NCBI GenBank assembly: GCA_039621445.1
Contig: CP154956.1
Location: forward strand, 11,903,443-11,967,442
DNA: 64,000 nt
Direction: 5' to 3'
Source of the DNA: Euglena gracilis
Lineage: Eukaryota; Euglenida; Euglenophyceae; Euglenales
Notes under the pieces: model-generated
What the model was told of the DNA's origin: nothing
What the model saw: the letters and a program-made list of their open reading frames with translations, nothing else
The model's database searches: none
Position numbers and translations under genes: made by a program
In this document: piece by piece, positions 31,354-41,193 of the stretch
Layout: the number at the start of each line of letters is the position of its first letter
Position numbering within the stretch: the first letter of the stretch is position 1

Positions 31354-31844
31354 ACCACTGAAAGGGGGCCCTTCCTTTCCCGTGGCTGGATGTTCTTCCG
31401 CATCCTGCATTGGTGTGTCTCCAGGGGCATGTGAGTTTTCTGAAATGTCTCTTTTCTGGGAATTCAATTGGATTTTCTGGCTTCAGCGCTTCAAAATACC
31501 ACTTTTTTGAATCCTGCCGCCGGAACTTCCACCAGCAAAACCCAATGCAAGGCATCGAAACAAAGTCTTCCAAGACGTTTTGAACAAGGTATTCAGCTTA
31601 TGGCCACCTACAAAGTGAAATGTCAATTTTTTGGTGATATGCAGAACGGTGGTGGGGCGAACCGAATCCACCGTCCACTGGCACAGCCTACTGGATTTGT
31701 CGGAGTTGTAGGAAGGGAGCTATGTACAGATGGGCGAGGCCCAGGGGCAATTTTTTGGTTGTATTAGGCCTCGCTCTTCCTAATTTTTGCTTAGCCAGCC
31801 GCCCTGCCACACATGGAGGATTTCCCGCATTTCTTTTTTGTGCA
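31354..31844. other. Unassigned sequence with a 55-bp repeat
   Basis: No gene established. GGTGGTGGGGCGAACCGA... at 31,649-31,700 recurs at 34,860-34,910. A minus-strand frame at 31,573-31,354 (CIGFCWWKFRRQDSKKW) may belong with the remnant at 30,111. Confidence 0.35.
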
Positions 31845-33400
31845 TGTTTTGAGTGCCCATTCTTCGCCTGGACCCAGTGTCTCACTTTTGACCTTTCTAG
31901 CATTGAACTTTTCAAAACTTGCAGCACAGCACAAGCAAAGACAGGACTTCTTGGAGGTTCAATCAGTGACCCACGCAATCAGTGTAAGCATTTTGCTCCC
32001 TACAGAACAATTGGCGTTCTTAAATGGCTTTGCAACCTTGAATTAGGAATTGCAGACTTGGCGAATCCTACACCCCCTTCCTTCAGAACATCCCTTGGAA
32101 TGTCAATTGGCATTCGCAGGTCAAATTTGCCAAGTCGAAATTCCAACCTCGCCCTGATCTGCCCACCCCCCCCCCCCATGTGCCCGAATTGTCACCCCCC
32201 CCTGGGCAGTCATCCCTGGGCCCTGTGGGGGGCCAACAAAAATGTACCCTTGAGGGAATTTGGGCAATCATGAAAAGAGGATCCTGATTTTTGTGCCCAG
32301 AATCGGGCAGCCATAAAAAAGGAATTGTGGGCAAAAAATCTGGGCAAGGCGGAAAATCTTCAGCTCCAAATGCCTTTATCCACTAGTCAGTTATGTGCCC
32401 TGCCGTACATCTGTGCCCATGCGGGTAAAACAAAGTACCCCCCCCCCTTGTGCCCTGACCCTTCCCCAACTGGGCAATGCCATCCATCTCTTTGGTGCCT
32501 GCCCTGTTTAAGGGGAAATCTGGGCAAATCAAAAGGAGAAAACCCAAAAGCAAAGTGCCTTGCAGGGCAAATCTCTACCAATGGTGGCTGGGCAATCACA
32601 AACCAAACCAGGAAAATGCTTACACTTGAATTGCAATGAAATCACAGCAAACACACATGGTTCAGCGCACAGGGAATGGCTTCAGCGGCTCCTCCTTCTT
32701 CCTCTTCTTAGATTGTAATCTTCTGATTCGTCTTTCCTTGGATGTCTCTTTTTGTTTCATCTTGTCTTCGGATTGATTGTCTTCTTCTTCAGCAGCTTGC
32801 ACAGCAATCCACTCTTGGAATGATTGCAATCTCCTCCTCTTCAGCCGCCTGAACACCAACAGATTGTACAGATGAAATTGCCATGGCAGGACTCTTCTGC
32901 TGCTGCAAAACTTCCAAAGCCCTGAAAACATACTCTTGCGACACAGGATGTACATGGTGATCAGCTTCACCTTCAATCACAGTCCTTGGACAGCAGTGGA
33001 CCCCAATCTGTCCACATCTGCAGCTGCTGGATTGCATCTTCTGTACCCGTTCTGTCATGGATGTGGTCCATCTTCCCATTCCATCCTGCGGCACCTTTCT
33101 GGACACTTCCTCAATGACATCTGGGCTGACCAAGCACGGGAGCTGACTGATTGTACAGGGTGTGTACACTGATTGTTTGAGTGCCCATCCTTGGCCTGGA
33201 CCCAGTGTCTCACTTTTGACCTTTCTGGCATTGAACTTTTCAAAACTTGCAGCACAGCACAAGCAAAGACAGGACTCCTTGGAGGTTCAATCAGTGACCC
33301 ACGCAATCAGTGTATGCATTTTGCTCCCTACATAACAATTGGCATTTTTCAATGGCTTTGCAATCTTGAATTAGGAATTGCAGACTTGGCGAATCCTACA
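31845..33400 (-). mobile_element. Candidate non-autonomous LTR element (1.56 kb)
   Basis: Two direct repeats of 228 and 227 bp (31,845-32,072; 33,174-33,400), about 95% identical by eye. On the minus strand they start TGTAGGATTCGCC and end AACA, and the purine run GAAGGAAGGGGG stands right before the downstream copy (32,084-32,073), as a PPT would. No standard PBS follows the upstream copy and no TSD is evident. The interior has a minus-strand frame pair (33,170-32,790 and 32,830-32,662) rich in Glu/Lys, with CRCGQIGVHC and a duplicated VQAAEEE, which I cannot identify. Confidence 0.5.
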
Positions 33401-34480
33401 ATGTGACAAGCACCATCCTGAATTCCCTGTTTGCCTTGACCAGCCACACAGGGTACACTGTACCCAAAAGGCCTGTCTTCCTGTTTCGATGGCCGGTGGC
33501 CCATCTGGCCCATTTGCAGGTTCTTCATCAGCCCGAATTTTGAACATATCTTGCATCTGTTGTTCCACCAACACATGCAAAAGATCGTCTTCGCCATTGG
33601 GCCCCGCCGTTAGGCATGGCAAAGGGTCGATATCTCCCGAGAAGAGCAGCCTCCAGCGTCCTTTGTGTGTCACAGTTCCGCCCCAGTCTTTGCCAACGGT
33701 CTACCACAGAAACCAATATTTCTGTTGCTCGCTCGTGTGGCAGGGTGCCCCCTGGTCTCTTCGCACCTGCCGATGATGCAGAAAATTTTTCTTCCAATTT
33801 GAGAAAGAAGTATCCCGCAAAGGGGCTTTTTCTAGGGAATTGGGCGGTCCATGCCCAAACTCCTGGCACTTTTCATCAAACATAATTCCATCAGTGTTTG
33901 CCCACTGGCCTTCCATTTCCCATATCTCTTTATCAAACCGACAATATTTGTACCTCCTCTTTGGGCCTTCTTTTTACGTGCAGCGTGGGCAAGTTGTTTT
34001 TCTCCCTCCTGGGGGGTTTTTTCCTTTGGGGGGATGTCTCCTCCCCTCTCTCGGGTCTTTTCTTCCCATGGAGGGGGGGGTGCCTCCTTCCTCCTGTCTG
34101 GATTTTTCTCCAATGGTGTTGGGGGGGTACGTTTTCCCCTTTGCTGGGGTGTCCTTCCAGAATCATGGGGGTGGTGTTTGGCACGCACTCAACAGCACAA
34201 TGTGGATGCTTCTTGCCCCTGTCCATTGTGCTTTTCTCTGTTTTTTTGATGGTGTTCTTTCCTTTTACGTTGCCTTTCCTTCAACAAATGCAATAACTCT
34301 TTGTCATCACTTTCTGACGAGGAGCAAGATGTGCAGCTGGATCTTGAAGGTGTTGTGGAGGTCGAGGCTCCTGAGCTTTCACTCCTTCTTTTCTCCCTCA
34401 GGGGTTGAGGGAGAAAGGGGTTGAGGGGTTTTGCTTCCCCTTGCTTCTTGATATGGAGGGGGGGTGCGTACTCACTCACT
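33401..34480 (-). pseudogene. Unidentified minus-strand coding region, broken
   Basis: Successive minus-strand frames: 34,479-34,190 (Ser- and Arg/Lys-rich, SRSSCTSCSSSESDDKELL), 34,226-33,933 (Lys/Arg/Pro-rich), 33,916-33,701 (IMFDEKCQEFGHGPPNSLEK), and 33,673-33,405 (EDDLLHVLVEQQMQDMF, then FWVQCTLCGWSRQ and WCLSHC). The last block is loosely like a CW-type zinc finger (W-V-Q-C-x2-C...W-C). The frame shifts could be introns or decay. The LTR pair at 33,400 cuts the last frame. Confidence 0.35.
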
Positions 34481-34633
34481 GGGTAGAGGACACAGCTGGT
34501 GGGATATTTGATGTCCCTGGTGTAGTGGCATTGTGCCCCACAGCCCGGTGCCCATCACCATATGGTACTTCCACCAGGGTAGGTCCTGAACCACTGTCCC
34601 AGTGGGTCACATAATGCACAGGCTACCCAATGG
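34481..34633. other. Unassigned spacer
   Basis: No gene or repeat recognised. The sequence TGGTACTTCCACCAGGGTAGG and other short inverted pairs occur but nothing coherent. Confidence 0.3.
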
Positions 34634-34712
34634 GATGATGCCTGCACAAGGCCAGATGTATGTGACACCCCAATGGGGTGTCACATACATCTGGCCTTGT
34701 GCAGGCATCATC
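34634..34712. repeat. Perfect 39-bp-arm palindrome
   Basis: Left arm 34,634-34,672 and right arm 34,674-34,712 are exact reverse complements around a single A (34,673). The arms begin GATGATGCCTGCACAAGG and end GACACCCCA. Adjacent is a 10-bp tandem (TTGTCCAGC, 34,738-34,760). Confidence 0.95.
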
Positions 34713-35065
34713 TGGCTCTGCCCTGTAGTGATGCAACTTGTCCAGCTTGTCCAGCTTGTCCTGTTAGACTACTGCTGTGACTGTGAGACCTAGACCTGAT
34801 GTGGACGATGCTGTTGTATACATCACAGTCTGGGGGTGGGGTACCCTACTTGCATCCGGTGGTGGGGCGAACCGAGTCCACCGACCAGTGGCACAGCCTA
34901 CTTGTTTTGACGAACCCTACTTCAAAGTCGCGCGTTGAGTTCGTATGCGACGCTTCGAAATTAATCATTGCTCGAGGGGGTGGGTTGGATTCAGGGTGTT
35001 TTATTTTTTGTCATCCGTTTCACGAGATGTTCCACCAAGGCGAAAATTTTCGTTTTTTTCCTCAG

Positions 35066-35329
35066 TTTGTCACCATGATGAACAAGGGCAGAATTCTCCT
35101 TGGGACAAACCCGGGAGATATTGCTTTGAACAGCAAAAGGTTCACCGTGGGAAAATTCGTTGCGTGGGCCTGCGGTGGTTGGGGCCTGAAGGACTGGATC
35201 TTCCCATCCTTGTTCATTGGTCGTGGAGATGGCCCGGATTTTGACCGCATTGTGAAGCATACGTTGCAGTCAAGTTCTGCAATTGAGAAGGTGAATTGGT
35301 TTGATTCACCTTTTGCGTGCTACACCGAG
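35066..35329 (+). CDS. Exon 1 of an unidentified host-type gene
   Basis: A pyrimidine tract and AG (TTTTTTTCCTCAG, ending 35,065) precede the exon; ATG at 35,075 lies 9 nt in. Because Euglena mRNAs receive the SL by trans-splicing at just such sites, this may be the first exon; a cis-spliced upstream exon is the alternative, since the frame is open further back. 85 codons from ATG, including KRFTVGKFVAWACGGWGLKD and GRGDGPDFDRIVKHTLQ. Donor GAG|GTGTCC. I do not recognise the protein. Confidence 0.6.
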
Positions 35330-35372
35330 GTGTCCCAATTTGGCAAACGCAATTTTTATCTGTTTGTTTTAG

Positions 35373-35483
35373 TGGTTTGTTGAGCACTTCCCGGGGTTCT
35401 TTGACAGTCGATACCGTTTTGAAATGAGTGCGAAGACCATCTTGGCAAACAAGTACCCCAGTATGTGGCGTAAACCAGCCGCG
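35373..35483 (+). CDS. Exon 2 of the same gene
   Basis: 37 codons, phase 0 at both ends. Acceptor TGTTTGTTTTAG|TGG after a 43-bp intron; donor GCG|GTGAAA. Encodes WFVEHFPGFFDSRYRFEM and a basic end. Codon use has no in-frame stop, unlike the surrounding introns. Confidence 0.6.
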
Positions 35484-35606
35484 GTGAAAAAAGTTTTCAT
35501 CCCCCACAGTCAAGGACTTCCCTGTGGTTGATATGCGTAGCTGGAGGAGCTCTCGCCTGGTTTGCAACCAACTTATCGAATTTCTTCTTTTTCCCTTCTC
35601 GAACAG

Positions 35607-35801
35607 TTTGATTTGTTTGAGGTTCCACACCCTGAACACACGTTCGTTTTTGGAGGTCCAGTGCTCCTGAACACGGAGGCGAAGCGTGCCGAACGCTTGG
35701 AGCAGGAGTGGCACGGAAAAGATGGCACATTTGTGGATGTTCATCCTTTGAACGTTGCCACTGAGTCCCACACTGAAGTTTCTGTTATTGGTGGAATTAA
35801 G
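35607..35801 (+). CDS. Exon 3 of the same gene
   Basis: 65 codons, phase 0. Acceptor CCTTCTCGAACAG|TTT after a 123-bp intron; donor AAG|GTGTTC. Encodes FEVPHPEHTFVFGGPVLLN and EQEWHGKDGTFVDVHPLN. Confidence 0.6.
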
Positions 35802-36584
35802 GTGTTCCTCCTTCCTTTTCCAGGTTTCCTGGAAACCTGCACGAACATTTCAAAGCCTTTCCTCCTGAAAACCACCGAATGGGCAAACAAATAAAAGGTT
35901 GGCCACCCAATCCTCCAACCTGCCACCAAATTTTTAAAACCTGAAAATCCTTGTCCTTGAAAGGATTCCTCCATGATTCTCCATGATTGAAATCCCACAA
36001 GTCAACCCCCCCAGAAGAAGCAACGATTTCAAAAAATAAGCTTCAAAAATGCTGGAAAGCCAAATTTCTGAAATGTCCACTACCGCTCCCCCCCCCAACC
36101 CACGGGCCAAAGGACCCCTCAAATGCTCAAATAAGGGGTCAAATAGGGGGGGGGGGCGGAAATTTGCCTCTGAGAGAGGGCAAAAAATTTTCGGCGCCTT
36201 TGGCACCAAAAAAAATTCTTTCTCAGACCCAAATGCTCATTTAGGGGGGGTTCAAATAGGGGTGCAGGGCAGAACGGGAATCGGCCGAACAGCCAGGGTG
36301 GTGGGTGGGGGGGGGGTCGACCCCCCCCCACCCCCTGCATGGTGGGGGGGGGTAGTTTTTTTGACCCATTTTGGGACCCATGTAGGGGGTCCCCCCAAAA
36401 CCCCATTTTTTCACACCTTCCAAAAATTCAACATTTTCTCAAAATGTTGATTTTTGAGAGGTTTTTGAAGCAAAAAATGCCATTGGTAGTCCAAAAAAAA
36501 ATCAACAGAAAAATGTCAGTAAAATTTGACTGTGCCAAAATTTTGTCCACTTTTTTTGGCCATTAGCAAGGAATGGGCACAAGT

Positions 36585-36780
36585 CGATTGGGCGGTCGGA
36601 CCGACTAGTCGGCCCAACTAGTCGAATCCACTCGCTCCATTTGGGCACGGGTAGTCGAGTCGACTTTGGGCGGTCGGCCCGTCTAAGTCGGCCCGACCGC
36701 CCAACACAGTCCTTACCCCCCCCCCTGTGTGTTTTTTTTTTAAGCCCCCCCTTGAAAAAAAATTCGACCGATTGAAGTTT
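36585..36780. repeat. Foldback-element arm, related to 38,742-39,459
   Basis: Dense in GACTAGTCG and GGTCGGCCCGAC palindromes followed by TTTTTAAGCCCCCC and AAAAAAAATTCG, the same motif order as the arms at 38.7 and 39.4 kb. Only one arm is seen. Confidence 0.5.
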
Positions 36781-37411
36781 TCACATGTTTCCTTCCATGT
36801 TGCCCCTCGATCGAAAGCTCTTCTCACAGGCTTTCGACAGATGGCCACAGAATTCAGCCACAATGCACACAGCGCTTATTTTCAGCGATCATACCAGCCC
36901 CCCCCCCCGGGGGGGGGGGGCCGGCCCGGACCCACCCACCCACCCCCCTCCCCCCGGGGGGGGGGGGTCAGGTGACTTAAAAAGAAGCCTGGATCATACA
37001 TTCCAAAATTTGACACATTAATTTTGAGAAATCCCACACTTCAAGTACCATAAAGCATGTCAATCTAAAGCTCTCTCTGAGACCTTTCAAATGATGCCCA
37101 CAAAACTCAGCCACACTGCACAGGGCTCTGAAAATTGCCCATCACATGTTCCGACCATTTCGCAAATTCCAAATTCCACTGTTCCCTGCCATGTTGCCCA
37201 TGGATTGAAAGCTCTTATCAAGGGGAATCAGCAGATGGCCTCAGATTCCAGCCACACTGCGTGGTGTTCTTATTTTCTAAATTGCCCCAAAAATTGTCAA
37301 AGGGATTTATTGTGCAAAAATACTGCAATTTCTATACAAAAAATCGACCGACACTAACAGATTCAGCAGGGGCGCCGGGCGCGAGCTCGCTCCCACTTCG
37401 CTCGCTCACGC

Positions 37412-38310
37412 TTTGGGTCAAAACCGGGTCGAAAAAGTCGAAAAAAATCGAAAAAAATTTTTTTGCCCGAAACGATGTTTTTTGGCCTCCCGGACCCGGA
37501 AAAATTGTTTTTGAGACGAAAACGACCGTTTTTCGACCCGCCAGCGCCCCGTTTTGGGCCGACCCATTGACTTTGGGTCAAAACCGGGTCAAAAAAGTCG
37601 AAAAAAATCGAAAAATTTTTTTTGCCCGAAACGATGTTTTTTGGCCTCCCGGACCCGGAAAAACTGTTTTTGAGCCGAAAACGAGCGTTTTTCGACCCGC
37701 CAGCGCCCCGTTTTGGGCCGCCGACCCATTGATTTCGGGTCAAAACCGGGTCGAAAAGGTCGAAAAAAATCGAAAAGTTTTTTTTTGCCCGAAACGATGT
37801 TTTTTGGCCTCCCGGACCCAGAAAAACTGTTTTTGAGCCGAAAACGAGCGTTTTTCGACCCACCAGCGCCCCGTTTTGGGCCGCCGACCCATTGACTTTG
37901 GGTCAAAACCGGGTCGAAAAAGTCGAAAAAAATCGAAAAATTTTTTTTTGCCCGAAACGATGTTTTTTGGCCTCCCGGACCCGGAAAAACTGTTTTTGAG
38001 CCGAAAACGAGCATTTTTCGACCCGCCAGCGCCCCGTTTTGGGCCGCCGACCCATTGACTTTGGGTCAAAACCGGGTCGAAAAGGTCGAAAAAAATCGAA
38101 AAAATTTTTTTTGCCCGAAACGATGTTTTTTGGCCTCCCGGACCCAGAAAAACTGTTTTTGAGCCGAAAACGAGCGTTTTTCGACCCGCCAGCGCCCCGT
38201 TTTGGGCCGCCGACCCATTGACTTTGGGTCAAAACCGGGTCGAAAAAGTCGAAAAAAATCGAAAAAATTTTTTTTGCCCGAAACGATGTTTTTTGGCCTC
38301 CCGGACCCGG

Positions 38311-38363
<53 letters not shown>

Positions 38364-38560
38364 GTTTTTGAGCCGAAAACGAGCGTTTTTCGACCCACCA
38401 GCGCCCCGTTTTGGGCCGCCGACCCATTGACTTTGGGTCAAAACCGGGTCGAAAAAGTCGAAAAAAATCGAAAAAATTTTTTTTGCCCGAAACGATGTTT
38501 TTTGGCCTCCCGGACCCGGAAAAACTCTTTTTGAGCCGAAAAACGAGCGTTTTTTGACCC
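37412..38560. repeat. Minisatellite, seven units of about 163 bp
   Basis: Units begin (TTTGGGTCAAAACCGGGTCG) at 37,412, 37,572, 37,733, 37,897, 38,060, 38,223 and 38,432. They differ by point changes and A/T-run lengths. Unit 6 has a 51-nt A-run (38,311-38,361) where the others have five A. Open frames on both strands here are repeats of the unit and not genes. Confidence 0.95.
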
Positions 38561-38741
38561 CCCAGCGCCTTGTTTCTGGCACAAAACACATGGATTTCAG
38601 TCAAAAGAGCTCCCTGGGGTGTGCAGTATGTATGGAGGGGTCAATGAAGGGGTGGGTGCGCGCTTATTAAGAGCTCAGCACTATTCAAAACCTGGTCCGG
38701 ACCACCACCCCCCCCTGGAGGGGGGGGTCCGGACTATCTAT

Positions 38742-39459
38742 CGACTAGTCGGTAGCGACCATTGGTGGTCGGGCCGACCAGTCGGCCCGACCACCAATTT
38801 TAAGTCCACCCCCCCCTTCAAAAAAGTTTTTAAGCCCCCCCCCCCCTCGAAAAAAAATTCATTCAAATTTGCAGGAAAATGACTCGAAACCCACCCCAAT
38901 GCCTTCCAAACCCTCCATTCGGGGGTCAATTTGCAAAAAAAATTGAGTAATACCTTCTCTTTGCACCTGTTCTGTGAAACCATAGCCGGTTACCCCCCGG
39001 AGGGATTTTGTCATTGGAGGGGGGGGGGGGGGGGGGGGGGGGGGCGGCAGCCCCCCCCCGCTAGACGACCAAGGGCGCCGAAGGCGCCTTAGGACTGTTT
39101 TGTTTACGGTGCGCGTGGCATTACATGCGCGCCTGGCCCTCGGTCGGTTATCCCCCGGAGGGGATTTTGTTATTGGAGGGCGGGGGGGTGCGGGGGGGGG
39201 GGGGCGGCAGCCCCCCCCCCCCCCCCCAGACGACCAAGGGCGCCGAAGGCGCCTTAGGACTGTTTTGTGCCGCTGTGCCTGGCCCTGGGTCGGTTACGAG
39301 TCTTTTTGTGGGTTTCGAGTCATTTTCCTTCATATTTCAATGAAAAAATTTGGAGGGGGGGGGCTTAAAATTTTTTTTAGAGGGGGGGGGGTGGATTTAA
39401 AATTGGTGGTCGGCCCGACCACCAATGGTCGGTGGGATTGGTCGCTACCGACTAGTCGG
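38742..39459. mobile_element. Foldback-type element with 150-bp inverted arms
   Basis: Left arm 38,742-38,894 and right arm 39,308-39,459 are imperfect reverse complements: CGACTAGTCGGTAGCGACC at the outer ends, GACTCGAAACCCAC / GTGGGTTTCGAGTC at the inner ends. Arms contain the nested palindrome TTGGTGGTCGGGCCGACCA. A CAT/GC spacer of about 410 bp holds a tandem duplication. No TSD recognised. Confidence 0.7.
38985..39292. repeat. Two-copy tandem repeat with G-tracts
   Basis: Copies at about 38,985-39,140 and 39,145-39,292 share CGGTTA(C/T)CCCCCGGAGG, a G-run, GGGCGGCAGCCCCC and CGCCGAAGGCGCCTTAGGACTG. G-run in copy 1 is 26 nt (39,019-39,044). Confidence 0.8.
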
Positions 39460-39783
39460 CCCGACCACCAAAAAGTCCATCACCAATTTCCCGCAATGAA
39501 CCCGGACCCCCCACCCCCCCCTCCTTGACAGGTGCCAAAAATAGCAGAAAATTTTCTTCCGGCGCTGCGCGCCGGAAAATGAGCAAAAAACACCCCTTTT
39601 GCTGACTTTTGGCCATATTGCCCATTTTTTGATGTGTTGGTGTTTTCCCCCAAAAACATGTTCCAAAAAATTCAACAAATGAGCATTTTTGGATCGATTT
39701 TCAAAGAAAAATCAGGGGTTTTTGACCGATTCCGACCCAATTTCCGGCCCTTTGCCAGTCCATGAAATTGAAAAAATTTCGGC

Positions 39784-40140
39784 CCCCCCTCAGTTTCGAG
39801 GTAGGAGGGGGGGTCCGACCCACCCCCCCCCCCTCAAGGCTTCCCATCCATCCCTGCTGCCGCCCCCCTCCCGGACCCCCCTCCCGGACCCCCCCCTCCC
39901 GCCCAAAATAACAATATCCCCTTGTGTGTGCAAGGCAAGGGTGGACAAAACGCGCACCGTAACAAAATCCTTTTGTGTGTGCAAGGCTAGGATGGCCAAA
40001 ACGCGCCCCCCAACAAACTCCCTTTGTGCTAACTACGGCCTCCTTCGGGGGGGGGGGGGCTGCCGCCCCCCTCCCGGACCCCCCCCTCCCGCCCAAAACT
40101 AACCGTATCCCTAACCCTAACTCTAACCCTAACTGGCCCG
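39784..40140. repeat. C-rich short-period repeats and interstitial telomere-like repeats
   Basis: CCTCCCGGACCCCC units and two copies of TTTGTGTGTGCAAGGC... flank CCCTAACCCTAACTCTAACCCTAAC (40,109-40,133), three CCCTAA repeats and one variant. Too short to call a chromosome-fusion site. Confidence 0.6.
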
Positions 40141-40367
40141 CAGGGGGGGGTCCGGACCCCCCCCACCTGTCCTTATATCAAACCCTGCCCGCATCTTTTG
40201 ATACGAAAACTGTGTTCAGAACGCCGGTTCGGGTGTGAAGCCGTGTTCCAGAACGCCGGGGAAAATTTACACCCTGGGACTCCAGTAACCCCAGGGCAGG
40301 ATGATGGGGGGGGGACGTCCTCCAAACACTTTTTTTTCTGTGAGTTTTTCATAGAATGTGCTGGGAC

Positions 40368-40768
40368 CATAGTGGGCATTTTTTTAAAAAAAACAAAACA
40401 ACGTGTTTTTTTTAAAAAAAACACTAAAAAAACATCAAAAAAACAAAAGGGGAATTTCATTGAGAAAACTCGTTATGAAACACCCAAACCATATTTTGAA
40501 TCATACTCAGTTCAAAAAGTTCCGAAAATGGTCAAAAACATCCAAAAATGCAAAAAAAATGCAATTTTATGACTTTTTCCATTTTTTTACGGAGGTAGTT
40601 TTTGGCAAAACTGGCCCAAAAGTTGCCAAAAATGACCGAAAATACACATTCAAAATTTTTCTTTGCAAAACCTAGTGGGCGTTTTTTTTTGTTTTTTTTA
40701 AAAAAACATTGTTAGAAATAAAAAAAACAAAAAAAACAACGTCAAAAAAAACAGGCGTGCCCACTATG
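40368..40768. mobile_element. AT-rich MITE with 8-bp TSD
   Basis: 401 bp with terminal inverted repeats CATAGTGGGCA...TGCCCACTATG, flanked by GCTGGGAC (40,360-40,367 and 40,769-40,776). Interior is A/T-run rich with a subterminal repeat (AGTGGGCGTTTTTTT at 40,673). 8-bp TSD fits hAT-type transposition. Inside the inferred intron. Confidence 0.88.
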
Positions 40769-40980
40769 GCTGGGACGGGAAGTTTTTTTTCCTTGTCAAA
40801 GTTGGGTGATGCCACAGGGCCCCCCAACGCCCAAAATTTGCCATTTTCAAGGGAAAATTGGCTTGGCCGGCATGCACCGGGGATGGGGGAGTGCGTGCCA
40901 TGGGCAGGCCCCAACAGACCCCCTCCCCCCTCTCGTTAGCTGCAAAATTGGAAAGCTGAGCACATGATTCTGTGTTTCAG

Positions 40981-41193
40981 GTGTACAACGGAGTTTGGCA
41001 AGGTGGCAAAGATTCCTGGAAGCGGGACAGCGCCAAGCCAGAGCTGACCGCTCCATTCCACAGCCCCATCTGGTACCGCAACATGTTCATTGTGAAGAAC
41101 GCGGATCAGCTGGTAGAGCATTTTGGGGAGAACTTGTCAGATGAGACCTGGCAAGAGGTCCGAAAGGAACACCTGCGCAGGGCAGTTTTGGAG
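40981..41193 (+). CDS. Exon 4 of the unidentified gene
   Basis: 71 codons, phase 0. Acceptor GATTCTGTGTTTCAG|GTG; donor GAG|GTCTCC. Encodes WQGGKDSWKRDSAKPE, FHSPIWYRNMFIVKNADQL and DETWQEVRKEHLRRAVLE. The stretch stands out in GC and lack of homopolymers from the surrounding G/C- and A/T-run DNA, supporting an exon. No further exon or stop found before the array. Confidence 0.6.

Larger units (their letters stand above)
35802..40980 (+). other. Large repeat-filled intron (inferred)
   Basis: Starts GTGTTC and ends TCTGTGTTTCAG. Joining the flanking exons keeps phase 0 and gives a smooth GGIK|VYNGVW transition. About 5.2 kb without other coding evidence. Contains homopolymers, minisatellite, foldback and MITE elements listed separately; 35,900-36,560 and 36,980-37,400 show nothing further than A/T-rich and C-run DNA. 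Confidence 0.5.

Noticed and set aside
37363-38604. Long overlapping open frames on both strands in the minisatellite
   Set aside because: Direct products of the 163-bp unit; the frame shifts between units and a poly-Phe or poly-Lys run arises from A51.
40109-40133. Chromosome-fusion scar from CCCTAA repeats
   Set aside because: Only three repeats and one variant, within general C-rich repeats.
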